The position numbers and the translations under genes are program-made. A stretch of 30,334 bases of DNA from positions 1 to 30,334 of IMG/VR virus record IMGVR_UViG_3300042691_035026; one strand, 5' to 3'. This document shows, piece after piece, positions 10,317-18,048 of the stretch (the stretch's first letter is position 1; each line of letters starts with the position of its first letter). This DNA is from a virus. The notes below the pieces were generated by a model that was not told the origin of the DNA, did not search any database, and worked only from the letters and a program-made list of their open reading frames with translations.

Positions 10317-11014
10317 AATGTTATTCCGTAATGTTGTGCTGTTTCTTTACCGTGAAAACCCAAGCTTCGTTTGAACCAAGGGTCCGTGTAGCTTTCGCTG
10401 CATTCTATTGACCATCTGTGCGCCAAGTCAGTGGGCGCCCATTTGAGCTGATAGTGCTGTTCTAAATATTGTCTGTAGGGTCCTGCCAGCAAGTTGTCCT
10501 CATTGAGTCCGTCTCTACTGTTGGGGCTGTAGTACTTGGCATCGAGATTGGGCCAATCTTGGGCACTGTAGCTGGGGCGCCAATCAATCAGTGCGTCATA
10601 GAGTCTGCGGCTGCGCCAACTGAATCCACCATTGCCCACCTGCTCGCTTGGGGGTCCCCACCACAACCAAGGTGCTCCAATATAGTCGTACTCAAGGAAT
10701 TGATCAGTCCAAGCTTCGGCATTGACAGCAAATCCATCGCACTGAATAACAATGTTGAAATCCGTGGAAACCACTGCGGGCAACAGTCTCAAAGTGATGT
10801 CGCTGTACCAAAGGTTAAACTGATCTCTGGGCTGCTGGCAACTGCGTATTCGAACCCACTGTGTAGGTACTCTAAAGTCCACAGGACAGGGCTTGTCGCT
10901 GATCCAATAGACTGATGTTGCGGGTGTTGTAGCCAATGTGCTGAATACAGCTCGCACAGCACCCTCGAGGTTTTTTGTTTCTATTATGGCAATGGAAATT
11001 GTCTTGTCTGTCAT
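10313..11014 (-). CDS. DUF5672-like glycosyltransferase-related protein (233 aa)
   Basis: The middle carries the signature NIVIQCDGFAVNAEAWTDQF, LEYDYIGAPWLWWG, QVGNGGFSWRSRRLYD and NEDNLLAGPYRQY, ending RSLGFHGKETAQHYG. This is the pattern of DUF5672, a family linked to glycosyltransferases in cell-surface gene clusters. QCDGF could be the metal- and nucleotide-sugar-binding motif. In a phage it may modify DNA, virion or host glycans; this is inference. It overlaps the nucleotidase gene (ATGA) and has its own sigma70-like promoter. Confidence 0.78.
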   Translation of the reverse strand: MTDKTISIAIIETKNLEGAVRAVFSTLATTPATSVYWISDKPCPVDFRVPTQWVRIRSCQQPRDQFNLWYSDITLRLLPAVVSTDFNIVIQCDGFAVNAEAWTDQFLEYDYIGAPWLWWGPPSEQVGNGGFSWRSRRLYDALIDWRPSYSAQDWPNLDAKYYSPNSRDGLNEDNLLAGPYRQYLEQHYQLKWAPTDLAHRWSIECSESYTDPWFKRSLGFHGKETAQHYGITL

Positions 11015-11024
11015 TAGACTTACA

Positions 11025-11052
11025 AGTATACAGCATTTTTAAACTAATGCAA
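11025..11052 (-). promoter_or_regulatory. Possible sigma70 promoter for 11014-9783
   Basis: On the minus strand TTGCAT (11052-11047), a 16-bp spacer and TATACT (11030-11025) precede the ATG at 11014. Moderate match only. Confidence 0.5.
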
Positions 11053-11057
11053 GAGAT

Positions 11058-11744
11058 TTATATGGAAAGTTCTTGATCTTTCAGCACACCGATGGCCGTC
11101 ATCAACTCACTGATCACGCCCAAATTTCTCAGCGATTTGTAAACTAGATTTTCCAAAGCATATTCACCGTTGCGGGCCAGGGCTGTTTTTCTGTACTGCT
11201 GCAATTGATCTTTGAGATCTTGCATTTTTTGCAAATCTCTACTTTGAACCACGGTATTCATTCGTTCCAGCCAGATCTGCATTTCTCTGCGTAGTTCTAT
11301 GTCGTCTACTTCTACTTCTGTGGGATCGGGTTCACGCAACCATTGATCTGTCATGATGCTGTAGGCAGCACCACGCACGGGCTTGTCGGTGTCTTCTACG
11401 TAGAGTTCCACGGGCACACCGTATATTGTTATGTCATGTTGCTGTTTCCACAGCTTACGCTTGGTATCAAACAGATCCGCCACAGGTTCGTCGCAGTCGA
11501 CTTCGCTGTAGGGCACAATGAGATGTAGATCAAGATCGCTGTGGCTGCTGTAGTTGTAATTGGCTTGACTGCCCGTGACCTGTAGATCAACCAAGGGCAC
11601 TGCAAAGTCTAAAAATTCAAAAAACTCTTTGGCTATTTTGAATAGTGCCACCTGAACTTCGGGGTGTAGAGTTTCGCTGTCTTTCCATAGCTTGGAATTC
11701 AGCGTAGGGTGTTTATCAACAATGGCAGTATCTAACTTGGACAT
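11058..11744 (-). CDS. Nucleotidyltransferase, DNA polymerase beta superfamily (228 aa)
   Basis: TGSQANYNYSSHSDLDLHLI (residues 57-76) is the superfamily core: Gly-Ser (58-59), then Asp70 and Asp72 as metal ligands. Glu113 in VPVELYVED may be the third carboxylate. The second half is helical (MQIWLERMNTVVQSRDLQKM). Superfamily members add nucleotides to tRNA, proteins or antibiotics, and include minimal toxins; the substrate here is unknown. A perfect TATAAATA box ends 6 bases before the ATG with no ribosome site, predicting a leaderless mRNA. Confidence 0.82.
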   Translation of the reverse strand: MSKLDTAIVDKHPTLNSKLWKDSETLHPEVQVALFKIAKEFFEFLDFAVPLVDLQVTGSQANYNYSSHSDLDLHLIVPYSEVDCDEPVADLFDTKRKLWKQQHDITIYGVPVELYVEDTDKPVRGAAYSIMTDQWLREPDPTEVEVDDIELRREMQIWLERMNTVVQSRDLQKMQDLKDQLQQYRKTALARNGEYALENLVYKSLRNLGVISELMTAIGVLKDQELSI

Positions 11745-11775
11745 ATGGAATATTTATACGGTAAATATTCATATG
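11742..11775. promoter_or_regulatory. Divergent late-promoter palindrome
   Basis: CATATG-G-AATATTTA ... TAAATATT-CATATG is an interrupted palindrome with both start codons at its ends. The minus strand has TATAAATA (11758-11751) 6 bases before ATG 11744. The plus strand has GGTAAATA (11760-11767) 5 bases before ATG 11773. Neither gene has a Shine-Dalgarno site. Confidence 0.75.
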
Positions 11776-12342
11776 CTACTAGACAGTTATCAAGGTAAAA
11801 TATTGGTATCGCAACCAAAGTGCGATGCACATTTTTTCAAAGAATCGTGTGTATTGATCGCCAAACACAGTCAACAAGGTGCTTGGGGTGTTACATTGAA
11901 CAAACCCATAAAAAATATGGACTGCGATCTCAAGGATGTATTGGAGCACATAGGCATGGAAAATCCCATGAATATAAATGCTCCGTTATATGCAGGAGGA
12001 CCAGTTGAGAAATCCAGGGTGTGCCTATTGCACAGCAACGATTGGAGCAGCAGCAGCACTATAGAAATTACCAAAGATGTCAGTATCACTACGGACATCA
12101 GTGTGCTGGCCGCATTGGTACAGGGGCAAGGACCCAGTAAATTTAAAATATTTTGCGGGCTCAGCACTTGGGTAAATGGACAGCTTGAAGGCGAAATGAA
12201 GGGTGCAGAACCTTGGTCTCCTCAACATAGATGGTTAACTGCTCCAGTTAGCGAACACAATGTATTTGACATAGATGATAACAGTCTATGGCCGTCACTG
12301 CTGGCAGAAGCAGTAACTTTGGAAGTTAAGGAATGGTTTTAA
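11773..12342 (+). CDS. YqgE/AlgH (UPF0301) family protein (189 aa)
   Basis: Start 11773 is chosen because MLLDSYQGKILVSQPKCDAH matches the family opening; a longer frame would start inside the divergent gene. Family landmarks are FFKESCVLIAKHSQQGAWGV, TLNKP, LYAGGPVEKSRVCLLHS, a central strand with DVSITTDISVLAAL, and CGLSTWVNGQLEGEM followed by WLTAPV. Bacterial YqgE/AlgH has no firm biochemical role; AlgH was linked to alginate regulation in Pseudomonas. It is unusual in a phage. It carries a late-type box with no leader and runs one base into the Cys-rich gene. Confidence 0.85.
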   Translation: MLLDSYQGKILVSQPKCDAHFFKESCVLIAKHSQQGAWGVTLNKPIKNMDCDLKDVLEHIGMENPMNINAPLYAGGPVEKSRVCLLHSNDWSSSSTIEITKDVSITTDISVLAALVQGQGPSKFKIFCGLSTWVNGQLEGEMKGAEPWSPQHRWLTAPVSEHNVFDIDDNSLWPSLLAEAVTLEVKEWF

Positions 12343-12343
12343 T

Positions 12344-12490
12344 ATGAATGAAGAAAATTCTTACAAACAGTATACTACGCATTGCCTTTGCCGTTGTGAA
12401 AAACATTGCGGTTGGAGCTGTCAGACTGACGACTGCGATTGCAACGAATGCTCATGCCCTAGCTGCAAAGAAGAGCTGTTGAATAATTAA
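12344..12490 (+). CDS. Cysteine-rich small protein, metallothionein/zinc-knuckle-like (48 aa)
   Basis: Below usual length cut-offs. ATG 12344 lies one base after the YqgE stop, with TTAAGGAA about 12 bases upstream. Ten Cys fall in residues 14-41, in pairs C-x-C, C-x3-C-x3-C, C-x-C-x2-C-x-C-x2-C, plus His13 and His21. The layout suggests binding of two or more zinc ions or another metal, or disulfides if exported; there is no signal peptide. The TAA overlaps the stop of gp41 on the other strand. Function unknown. Confidence 0.75.
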   Translation: MNEENSYKQYTTHCLCRCEKHCGWSCQTDDCDCNECSCPSCKEELLNN

Positions 12491-13947
12491 TCTTTTTCAG
12501 AATTTAAATTAGCCAGCATTGCTCTAATTTTTGCGCCACCTAATTCTGCCTTAACCTTGGGCACTGGACTACCGGCTCTAGGATCAACTTCTATAATCTC
12601 CCCAGTTTCCATATCAGTGGTAGTGGTTACTACACTGGTCTTTTTCAATCCTGCATATACCGAATTACCAGTTGGAGGCCTTGCTCCGCCGCCTTGATTG
12701 AAACTGCGATTGTCTTCTTCTTCACCTAGATCACTAATACGCAGAGTATCTACATTGAACTCTAAGTCAACTTTTTGCCCAACACCCGAGCTACTACGTG
12801 TCTTCATAAACTGGATTTGATAGCGGCCACGTTCCTTCATAGCACGACTTGTAAAGATACCAATCACGTTGTCTGCTGTCATAATCTTACTCAAACCACC
12901 TGAAATATGACTGTGATCAAATTCAATTTCTTCAACAGCACTACGATTCAACTGACTGGCTGTAACTGTGATACATTGTGTTTCCATAGCCAAATTTCGA
13001 ATCTCTTCCGATACATATTTGTCTTTTACAAACAAATCGCTGGGCGATACCTTCACTGACAAAGGCATCATTAAATCCAAGTAATCTATAAGAATTACGT
13101 CTGGTTTCACACCTTTTTTGACCTGATATTCTTTTAAATAGGCACGAATATCGTTACAATTTTTTCCTGAAGGCATATACTTAACCTGCAGGTTTCCTGA
13201 CTTTTTACCCAACATCTTGACCTTCAATTCTACGTCATCAATGTTCTTAAAGATCTCACGAGTTGTGATACCTGTCATCATAGAATCCAATCGCATACTG
13301 ACCAGCCCTTCACTAAGTTCGAATGTGAGATACAATACATTTAAACCTTGCATAGCCCAATTAACGCCTAGGTTGGCTAAGAACAAACTCTTACCACCAC
13401 CGGATCCTGCACAGAAAATGTTCAACTCACCTCGGTTAAATCCACCATAGAGTTTCCTGTCAATGCTGGGCCATCCTGTTGAAATTTGTCCGTTTCCGTC
13501 TTTCAGCTTGCTGAGACGAGCTCTAGGATCTTCAAAGTAATCTGTACCCATATCCTTGTTCAAGCTGATCTGGATAGCGTCCTTGATCAACTTCTCAACT
13601 GGTCCGTATTCTGCTTTTTCCAGCAGGTCTGCTGATTTTAAAATTGCTCTTTCCAGACCCTTATGACGACTGAAATTTTCAAATTCATCTAACAGCCATT
13701 CATAATTTTCTTTGGGCAATGAAACAGTCTGTAGAGCAGTGCTACAATGAGAGTTAACAATAGTAGAGTCAGGAATGACTTTGTATTTGTCAACATATTC
13801 AGTAATAAACTCTGCTGTCTTCTGTAATCTTTGATCAAAGTTTTCCGGATCAAAGATATTCTGGCATCGAGTAAATGATTCTGCATCACTTAAAAACATT
13901 TCTAAGTATAGTTTTTGAATTTCGTAATTGTAATTTGCTTTATTCAT
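12487..13947 (-). CDS. 41: Replicative DNA helicase gp41 (DnaB family, 486 aa)
   Basis: A RecA-fold helicase of DnaB type that unwinds the fork 5' to 3' and works with primase gp61. Walker A is AGSGGGKS (180-187), Walker B DVILIDYLDL (283-292), and later motifs are TASQLNRSA and MKTRSSSGVG. The first about 130 residues are the helical N-terminal domain. The length (486) is near T4 gp41 (475). The C-terminal tail after about 420 is low-complexity Gly/Pro-rich. It overlaps the end of the primase gene by 8 bases, giving a primase-helicase operon. Confidence 0.95.
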   Translation of the reverse strand: MNKANYNYEIQKLYLEMFLSDAESFTRCQNIFDPENFDQRLQKTAEFITEYVDKYKVIPDSTIVNSHCSTALQTVSLPKENYEWLLDEFENFSRHKGLERAILKSADLLEKAEYGPVEKLIKDAIQISLNKDMGTDYFEDPRARLSKLKDGNGQISTGWPSIDRKLYGGFNRGELNIFCAGSGGGKSLFLANLGVNWAMQGLNVLYLTFELSEGLVSMRLDSMMTGITTREIFKNIDDVELKVKMLGKKSGNLQVKYMPSGKNCNDIRAYLKEYQVKKGVKPDVILIDYLDLMMPLSVKVSPSDLFVKDKYVSEEIRNLAMETQCITVTASQLNRSAVEEIEFDHSHISGGLSKIMTADNVIGIFTSRAMKERGRYQIQFMKTRSSSGVGQKVDLEFNVDTLRISDLGEEEDNRSFNQGGGARPPTGNSVYAGLKKTSVVTTTTDMETGEIIEVDPRAGSPVPKVKAELGGAKIRAMLANLNSEKD

Positions 13948-14935
13948 CTTTTAGTGCTTCTAATTTTTTCTGTAGTAATTGTATTTTTATCTCGTTTGTT
14001 TCTTTGTAGTGCAATATTGTGGCTAAGGTATATAGTCTACCATATTTCTTTACTGCATCAGCAACATCTTTAACATCATCATTCCACGGCGGCATACTAA
14101 CTGACCAGCCATTGGCCAGTGCTGCATCTAGCATCTTGGCACCCGGAGCATCCCTATCAGGCACTATGATAATTTCTTTGCCTGTTACTTTTAATCTAGT
14201 GCATTGAGTGTCATTAGGCTCATTGTGCATAAACGCAACGCCACTAATTGCCACAGCGTCAAATTGGCCTTCTACCGCAATGATATATTTTCTATCATCG
14301 TCTTGTTGATCTATATTGAATACATATCCTGGCTGTGCGTCTGTAAGATACTTTGGCTTACCATCTTTGATCTTTCGCCCAGTGTAACCCACTATCGACT
14401 TGTTTTGATAGAATGGCAAGATAACTCTGTCTCGATAACCATTGGCAGCACTCCAATGCCAGTTATACCAATCCCATTTCATACCCCTATTGGTAATATA
14501 TTCAATTACATCTATCAAGTCAGGTTCTGTACAACCCTGTGTAATCCAATCGTTAATGCTCTTACATTCATCTGGCAGGGGTTTTTCAATTAGATCGAAA
14601 TTTAATATTTTTTCAGCCTTGGGCAGTTCTTCTTTATTTTTAAGAGCTTCGAGTCCTAGCTTTTGAATCTCAATATCTGGCATACCCATCCATGACATTA
14701 AGTTTTTAGTATTCTTACTCAGTAACTTGCCAGGAGTCCAGCCTGCTTTGAAGCCGCAATTGAAACAGTGAAATTGGAACCCATCATTGTTAAACAACAT
14801 GCCACCACGCTGGCGTTTGTCCTGACGTTCGCCCTTGTTATGACAGCAAGGCGCATTGAAACTTATCCAACCACTAGGAGAAGGTTTACGTTTTGATGGT
14901 AATAGAGTTTGTACTGCTGCTTGAATCAGATTCAT
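13940..14935 (-). CDS. 61: DNA primase gp61 (331 aa)
   Basis: Makes RNA primers on the lagging strand as partner of gp41. The N-terminal zinc site is formed by Cys30/Cys31/His32 (NAPCCHN) and Cys57-x2-Cys60 (FHCFNCGFKAGW). TOPRIM motifs are IIAVEGQFDAVAI (Glu222) and IIIVPDRDAPGAK (Asp260, Asp262). The length matches T4 gp61 (342). The start is the ATG 10 bases after the stop of the 14945 gene; no strong ribosome site is visible, which may mean coupling. Confidence 0.95.
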   Translation of the reverse strand: MNLIQAAVQTLLPSKRKPSPSGWISFNAPCCHNKGERQDKRQRGGMLFNNDGFQFHCFNCGFKAGWTPGKLLSKNTKNLMSWMGMPDIEIQKLGLEALKNKEELPKAEKILNFDLIEKPLPDECKSINDWITQGCTEPDLIDVIEYITNRGMKWDWYNWHWSAANGYRDRVILPFYQNKSIVGYTGRKIKDGKPKYLTDAQPGYVFNIDQQDDDRKYIIAVEGQFDAVAISGVAFMHNEPNDTQCTRLKVTGKEIIIVPDRDAPGAKMLDAALANGWSVSMPPWNDDVKDVADAVKKYGRLYTLATILHYKETNEIKIQLLQKKLEALKDE

Positions 14936-14944
14936 GCAGTTAGT

Positions 14945-15796
14945 TTAACTTCTAATCAAGACTTTGTCAAAAAATCCGGCATAAACAGTGTCGTCATTAA
15001 CACCAGTTATTGGATTCTTAGCTGGAATATATGTTATTTTAATATGAGTAAACAGGCCGGTAAAATTGACATAGTCAACTCCGGAAGTTCCGTTATATGT
15101 TTTAGTATCTATCAGTGCATACCTGCCGTAGGTAGTGGGACTGTTCTCTAGTGTACCTTCTAGTAACACAGTACCTTTGAAATTTCTCAAGTAATATGCA
15201 ACAGTTTGAATTGAACTTTTCTTAAGTCTTTCTGGATATGTTCGAATGTTACCAGTATCATATTCCCACTGAAGTTTTGCAACATCTGAATTGTAAAATC
15301 TTTGAAAATTTGAAATTTCTATGCTGGGCCTAAACTTAGGAAATACTTCGTCTTTAATTTCCATAGTACCAGCTACGTCATAGTAGGTATTGGAATATGA
15401 CGGACTTTCGCTGCCATCATCATCTATTTCTACTATGGAAAAATTATGTGGTTTACTGTCAATGTCTTGAATTTCATTTTCAGCAAAAACAACTTCACCT
15501 AAACCTTTAGTAGCGTATACTGTAGCAGTCGAACCCACGTCTAACACTTGTATGTTTTTCGACAATACTAAACTTCTATCATCTGAAATATCATAGACAT
15601 ACATTTTAAAATTTCGATTATTAATGTTTAATAATTTTTGATCTGAATTTTTAAATTGCACTCTCACGGTGTTCTTCACACCCTTTTGAATTTTTAGTGG
15701 TCGTTGGTACATAACTTGGCGAATCCTTGTGTTCTCGTCCAGATCTAACGTTACTTCGAACAAATTGGTATATAAATAGACTGGTAAATTCTGCAT
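14945..15796 (-). CDS. Putative virion structural protein (283 aa)
   Basis: Start 15796 (MQNLPVYLYTNLFEVTLDLD) is preferred over an upstream ATG because an AATAAATA box ends 5 bases before it. The sequence is rich in beta strands: RIRQVMYQRPLKIQKGVKNT, VRVQFKNSDQKLLNINN, then several immunoglobulin-like stretches with DYVNFTGLFTHIKITYIPAK near the end. The N-terminal part recalls baseplate-type proteins that start with a strand domain defining input ranges. No firm family. Its late-type promoter fits a virion role, though it sits directly upstream of primase. Confidence 0.7.
   Translation of the reverse strand: MQNLPVYLYTNLFEVTLDLDENTRIRQVMYQRPLKIQKGVKNTVRVQFKNSDQKLLNINNRNFKMYVYDISDDRSLVLSKNIQVLDVGSTATVYATKGLGEVVFAENEIQDIDSKPHNFSIVEIDDDGSESPSYSNTYYDVAGTMEIKDEVFPKFRPSIEISNFQRFYNSDVAKLQWEYDTGNIRTYPERLKKSSIQTVAYYLRNFKGTVLLEGTLENSPTTYGRYALIDTKTYNGTSGVDYVNFTGLFTHIKITYIPAKNPITGVNDDTVYAGFFDKVLIRS
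15771..15778 (+). promoter_or_regulatory. Consensus T4-type late promoter TATAAATA (+)
   Basis: A perfect TATAAATA lies inside the start of the opposing gene, 38 bases before ATG 15817. Unlike the other late-type boxes it leaves a leader of normal length. Confidence 0.7.
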
Positions 15797-15801
15797 AAGG
15801 G

Positions 15802-15809
15802 TATTTATT
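15802..15809 (-). promoter_or_regulatory. Late-type box AATAAATA, 5 bases from ATG 15796
   Basis: Read on the minus strand, AATAAATA then CCCTT then ATG. No ribosome site intervenes, predicting transcription from the start codon. Confidence 0.65.
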
Positions 15810-15816
15810 AGAAATA

Positions 15817-16200
15817 ATGGCGACAAAAGACAGCTTCCAACAAAACTATCCGTTTATGACCTGTATCAAGTGTAACGACACAGAATACCTAGGAATTATT
15901 ATAAACTTTGATCAACAAGTGACCAGTATATACGACTATGCTGTGATTTCTGCTGCAGGAATGCAAAATTCATTTTTAGAATTAGGCGATGCATGGTGGT
16001 GGGAAAGTAATAGAAAGATCCCTATTAATATTTTCTTAAAACTAGATATGAGCGTTTTTAAGAAATTTATTAAAACGTTCAACAGTAAGGATGTTGAAGT
16101 AGTATTTGGACCAACAGTTAATCTAGGCGAAATTGCAGAAAAAAGAATTAAGCGCAAATCAATACAGTTGGTCCGTAATCCTAAAAAACTTAAATTTTAA
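15817..16200 (+). CDS. Conserved T4-like phage hypothetical protein (127 aa)
   Basis: A single plus-strand gene inside a minus-strand block. The sequence includes DTEYLGIIINFDQQVTSIYD, LELGDAWWWESNRKIPINIF and a basic end (EKRIKRKSIQLVRNPKKLKF). I recall the WWWESNRxIPINIFLK pattern from aquatic T4-like phages; no function assigned. It has a perfect late promoter and a possible AAGGG site 16 bases from the ATG. Its stop overlaps that of the convergent methyltransferase-like gene. Confidence 0.8.
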   Translation: MATKDSFQQNYPFMTCIKCNDTEYLGIIINFDQQVTSIYDYAVISAAGMQNSFLELGDAWWWESNRKIPINIFLKLDMSVFKKFIKTFNSKDVEVVFGPTVNLGEIAEKRIKRKSIQLVRNPKKLKF

Positions 16201-16769
16201 AATACTCTTTCAAGCACTGTTAATCCACAGCAATTGGTATATCGGTGCTTTATTTTCCAGTGTCTATTTTCTGCTAAAAATTCTTCAACAGCAGGCCAAA
16301 GACCTTTGCCCTCAGGACCTGGCTTAACATAACAATCGTATTGCTCTCCAGTTCTATGCATGCCGAATACCGTAGTATCGTGCATTACTATGTATTTTCT
16401 AGCATAGTCTGCATGTAACTTTAGTTCTTGTTTTAGTTGTTCGTAAATGTGCCAAGTATCGATAAACAACAAATCAGTTGGCTCAATAACAGTCTTAGGA
16501 TTACCGGTATCTGCAATTCTAAAATCATATTCAACTCCGTAAACCGGTGCTAATTTTTTTGCTTGATCAATTGGACAAGGTTCAGCATCGTATGATATTA
16601 ATTTTTTAGGGCGAGCTAACAGAAATGCCCAAGTAGTAACAACTCCCCTGACTCCCATTTCGGTAATATGATTACATTCTAGAGACAACTTATAAATTGT
16701 CTCCATGTGTTCGTGTATATCGCCTGGGGTGTTTTTGTGATAATTGTAATAATCGAAAATAGAGTTCAT
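16197..16769 (-). CDS. Class I SAM methyltransferase-like protein (190 aa)
   Basis: The Rossmann pattern is HITEMGVRGVVTTWAFLLAR (glycine loop, residues about 34-53), then LISYDAEPCP (acidic residue after strand 2), DLLFIDTWHIYEQLKQEL and KYIVMHDTTVFG. The IDTWHxYE...MHDT order resembles the cephalosporin-hydroxylase/CmcI-like and Methyltransf_24 groups. The substrate is unknown; it may modify a phage or host small molecule, protein or glycan. AGGA lies 6-9 bases before the ATG, 8 bases after the upstream gene. Confidence 0.75.
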   Translation of the reverse strand: MNSIFDYYNYHKNTPGDIHEHMETIYKLSLECNHITEMGVRGVVTTWAFLLARPKKLISYDAEPCPIDQAKKLAPVYGVEYDFRIADTGNPKTVIEPTDLLFIDTWHIYEQLKQELKLHADYARKYIVMHDTTVFGMHRTGEQYDCYVKPGPEGKGLWPAVEEFLAENRHWKIKHRYTNCCGLTVLERVF

Positions 16770-16777
16770 TGTTTTTC

Positions 16778-17353
16778 CTAAGTAAATTCATAACTGATAT
16801 TTTCACATATCAGATTCATTTGCACTGCTACTGCTTGAGCGTAAGCAATGGCGTGCGCCTTTTTAAAAAAGTATTCATCGTTTGTGGGTTTAATCCAAAC
16901 TTCTTTTGTTACTTCAGTCCACGGCATACCTATCAAATGTCGCTTTGCAGGTCTAATCATTGCCAGTACTGCTGCCAATTGTTCTATACTTTTTGGCTTC
17001 ATAGTTCTTAATACTGCGCCATGACCATGCACATGAAATAATAAATTTGTAAAATCATCTTGTTCTAATAAGTCCCAAAGTGGTTCTTGATTAATTAATC
17101 TCAACAGATGATCTTCATTTTTTATTCCATCATATATGCCAACATTTAAAAAGTCAATCTTAAAATATCCGCGCTGTTCAGCAGTTTCATAATCAATACT
17201 TGCTAAACCGTTTAACGGATTTACTGGAATTTCGTGACAGTAAATTCCAGTGTTGTGTTTTTTAAAAATAGAATTTTCAATACGGCTAGCCGGAACATGT
17301 TTAATTATGTCTAGTATCTTAGTTCGGTCAGCAAAATCGATATCAATATCCAT
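16778..17353 (-). CDS. Mini DNA polymerase III alpha (DnaE)-like protein (191 aa)
   Basis: The protein lines up with scattered catalytic blocks of bacterial PolIII alpha. MDIDIDFADR matches the palm D-x-D motif (Asp401/Asp403 in E. coli). GYFKIDFLNVGIYDGI matches KFDFLGL, which holds the third catalytic Asp (here Asp67). NLLFHVHGHGAVLRTMKP with IEQLAAVLAMIRP matches the fingers block around VFQLES..M...L.P, and YFFKKAHAIAYAQAVAVQMN matches the YGFNKSHSAAYA block. All three carboxylates survive, but PHP, most of the fingers, beta-binding and OB regions are missing. Whether it polymerises, nicks or is regulatory is unknown. It overlaps the zinc-finger gene by one base. Confidence 0.75.
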   Translation of the reverse strand: MDIDIDFADRTKILDIIKHVPASRIENSIFKKHNTGIYCHEIPVNPLNGLASIDYETAEQRGYFKIDFLNVGIYDGIKNEDHLLRLINQEPLWDLLEQDDFTNLLFHVHGHGAVLRTMKPKSIEQLAAVLAMIRPAKRHLIGMPWTEVTKEVWIKPTNDEYFFKKAHAIAYAQAVAVQMNLICENISYEFT

Positions 17354-18048
17354 TATTCAATTCCTGTCTCTTTACAGATTTCTTTTACCAGTATTACATC
17401 TGCAGGTGCTGATTTAAATTTCTTAACCCAAGATGGTAAATCTAATGCAGGCCCGATCATTTCTAACTGCTCGTCATTAAATTTATTTAGAAGATCTTTA
17501 CCTGAACGACAATTTAAAATAAGCCAAGGACTTATTTTTCCATTTCTAATGTCATGAACAGATCTATTCAAGTTAACATACTTGAAATAATGACTAAAAT
17601 CGGCCTGACTAACATCACCCCATTCCATCATGGTCTGTAGACTACGTTGAACAGCCGACTCAACTGGTTCGTTTTTAAGCATGTCAAACAAATAGGTGTC
17701 ATATAGTTCATCTCTGCACCAGTGATCGATCTTGACTCCGCTTTTAATGACAAAATCCATAAACTTTTCAGGATACAAAGGCATTGCATTGTTTATAAAA
17801 CTACCAAATTTGACAAATGCGTTATAGTAAGGACTTTTACAAAATTCATCGTAGGACTTGTCTTTTCGTGCGCCCTGCGTCATGCGAAAAAATTTGTTAA
17901 ACGCCATGTAGCCAGCCTGCACTCTTTTTTCGTCACGTTGCATAGCACGACGTTTACTTTCACACATGTGGGCATATAGAGTTTTTTCTTTCATAAAACT
18001 CTTGCTGCAATGCACACAAATAAAAGGCTGTTCTACCAAGGCAATCAT
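17353..18048 (-). CDS. Conserved phage protein with N-terminal C2H2 zinc finger (231 aa)
   Basis: Residues 9-29 form a zinc finger: FICVHCSKSFMKEKTLYAHM followed by Cys, with C-x2-C and His-x-Cys spacing. The rest is helical, including YMAFNKFFRMTQGARKDKSY, FCKSPYYNAFVKFGSFINNA and a C-terminal part with PSWVKKFKSAPADVILVKEI. I recall a conserved hypothetical of aquatic T4-like phages with the same CxxCxxxF.KE.TL..HxC...RR opening, located in the replication module. Function unknown. It overlaps both neighbours by a few bases, so it belongs to one operon with the mini-DnaE protein. Confidence 0.82.
   Translation of the reverse strand: MIALVEQPFICVHCSKSFMKEKTLYAHMCESKRRAMQRDEKRVQAGYMAFNKFFRMTQGARKDKSYDEFCKSPYYNAFVKFGSFINNAMPLYPEKFMDFVIKSGVKIDHWCRDELYDTYLFDMLKNEPVESAVQRSLQTMMEWGDVSQADFSHYFKYVNLNRSVHDIRNGKISPWLILNCRSGKDLLNKFNDEQLEMIGPALDLPSWVKKFKSAPADVILVKEICKETGIE

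Noticed and set aside
11692-11772. Longer N-terminus for the YqgE-like protein
   Set aside because: The extra 27 residues are antisense to the nucleotidyltransferase start and precede the late-type box; family similarity begins at the later Met.
14204-14593. Plus-strand 129-residue frame opposite primase
   Set aside because: It is antisense to well-conserved primase TOPRIM motifs and has no expression signals.
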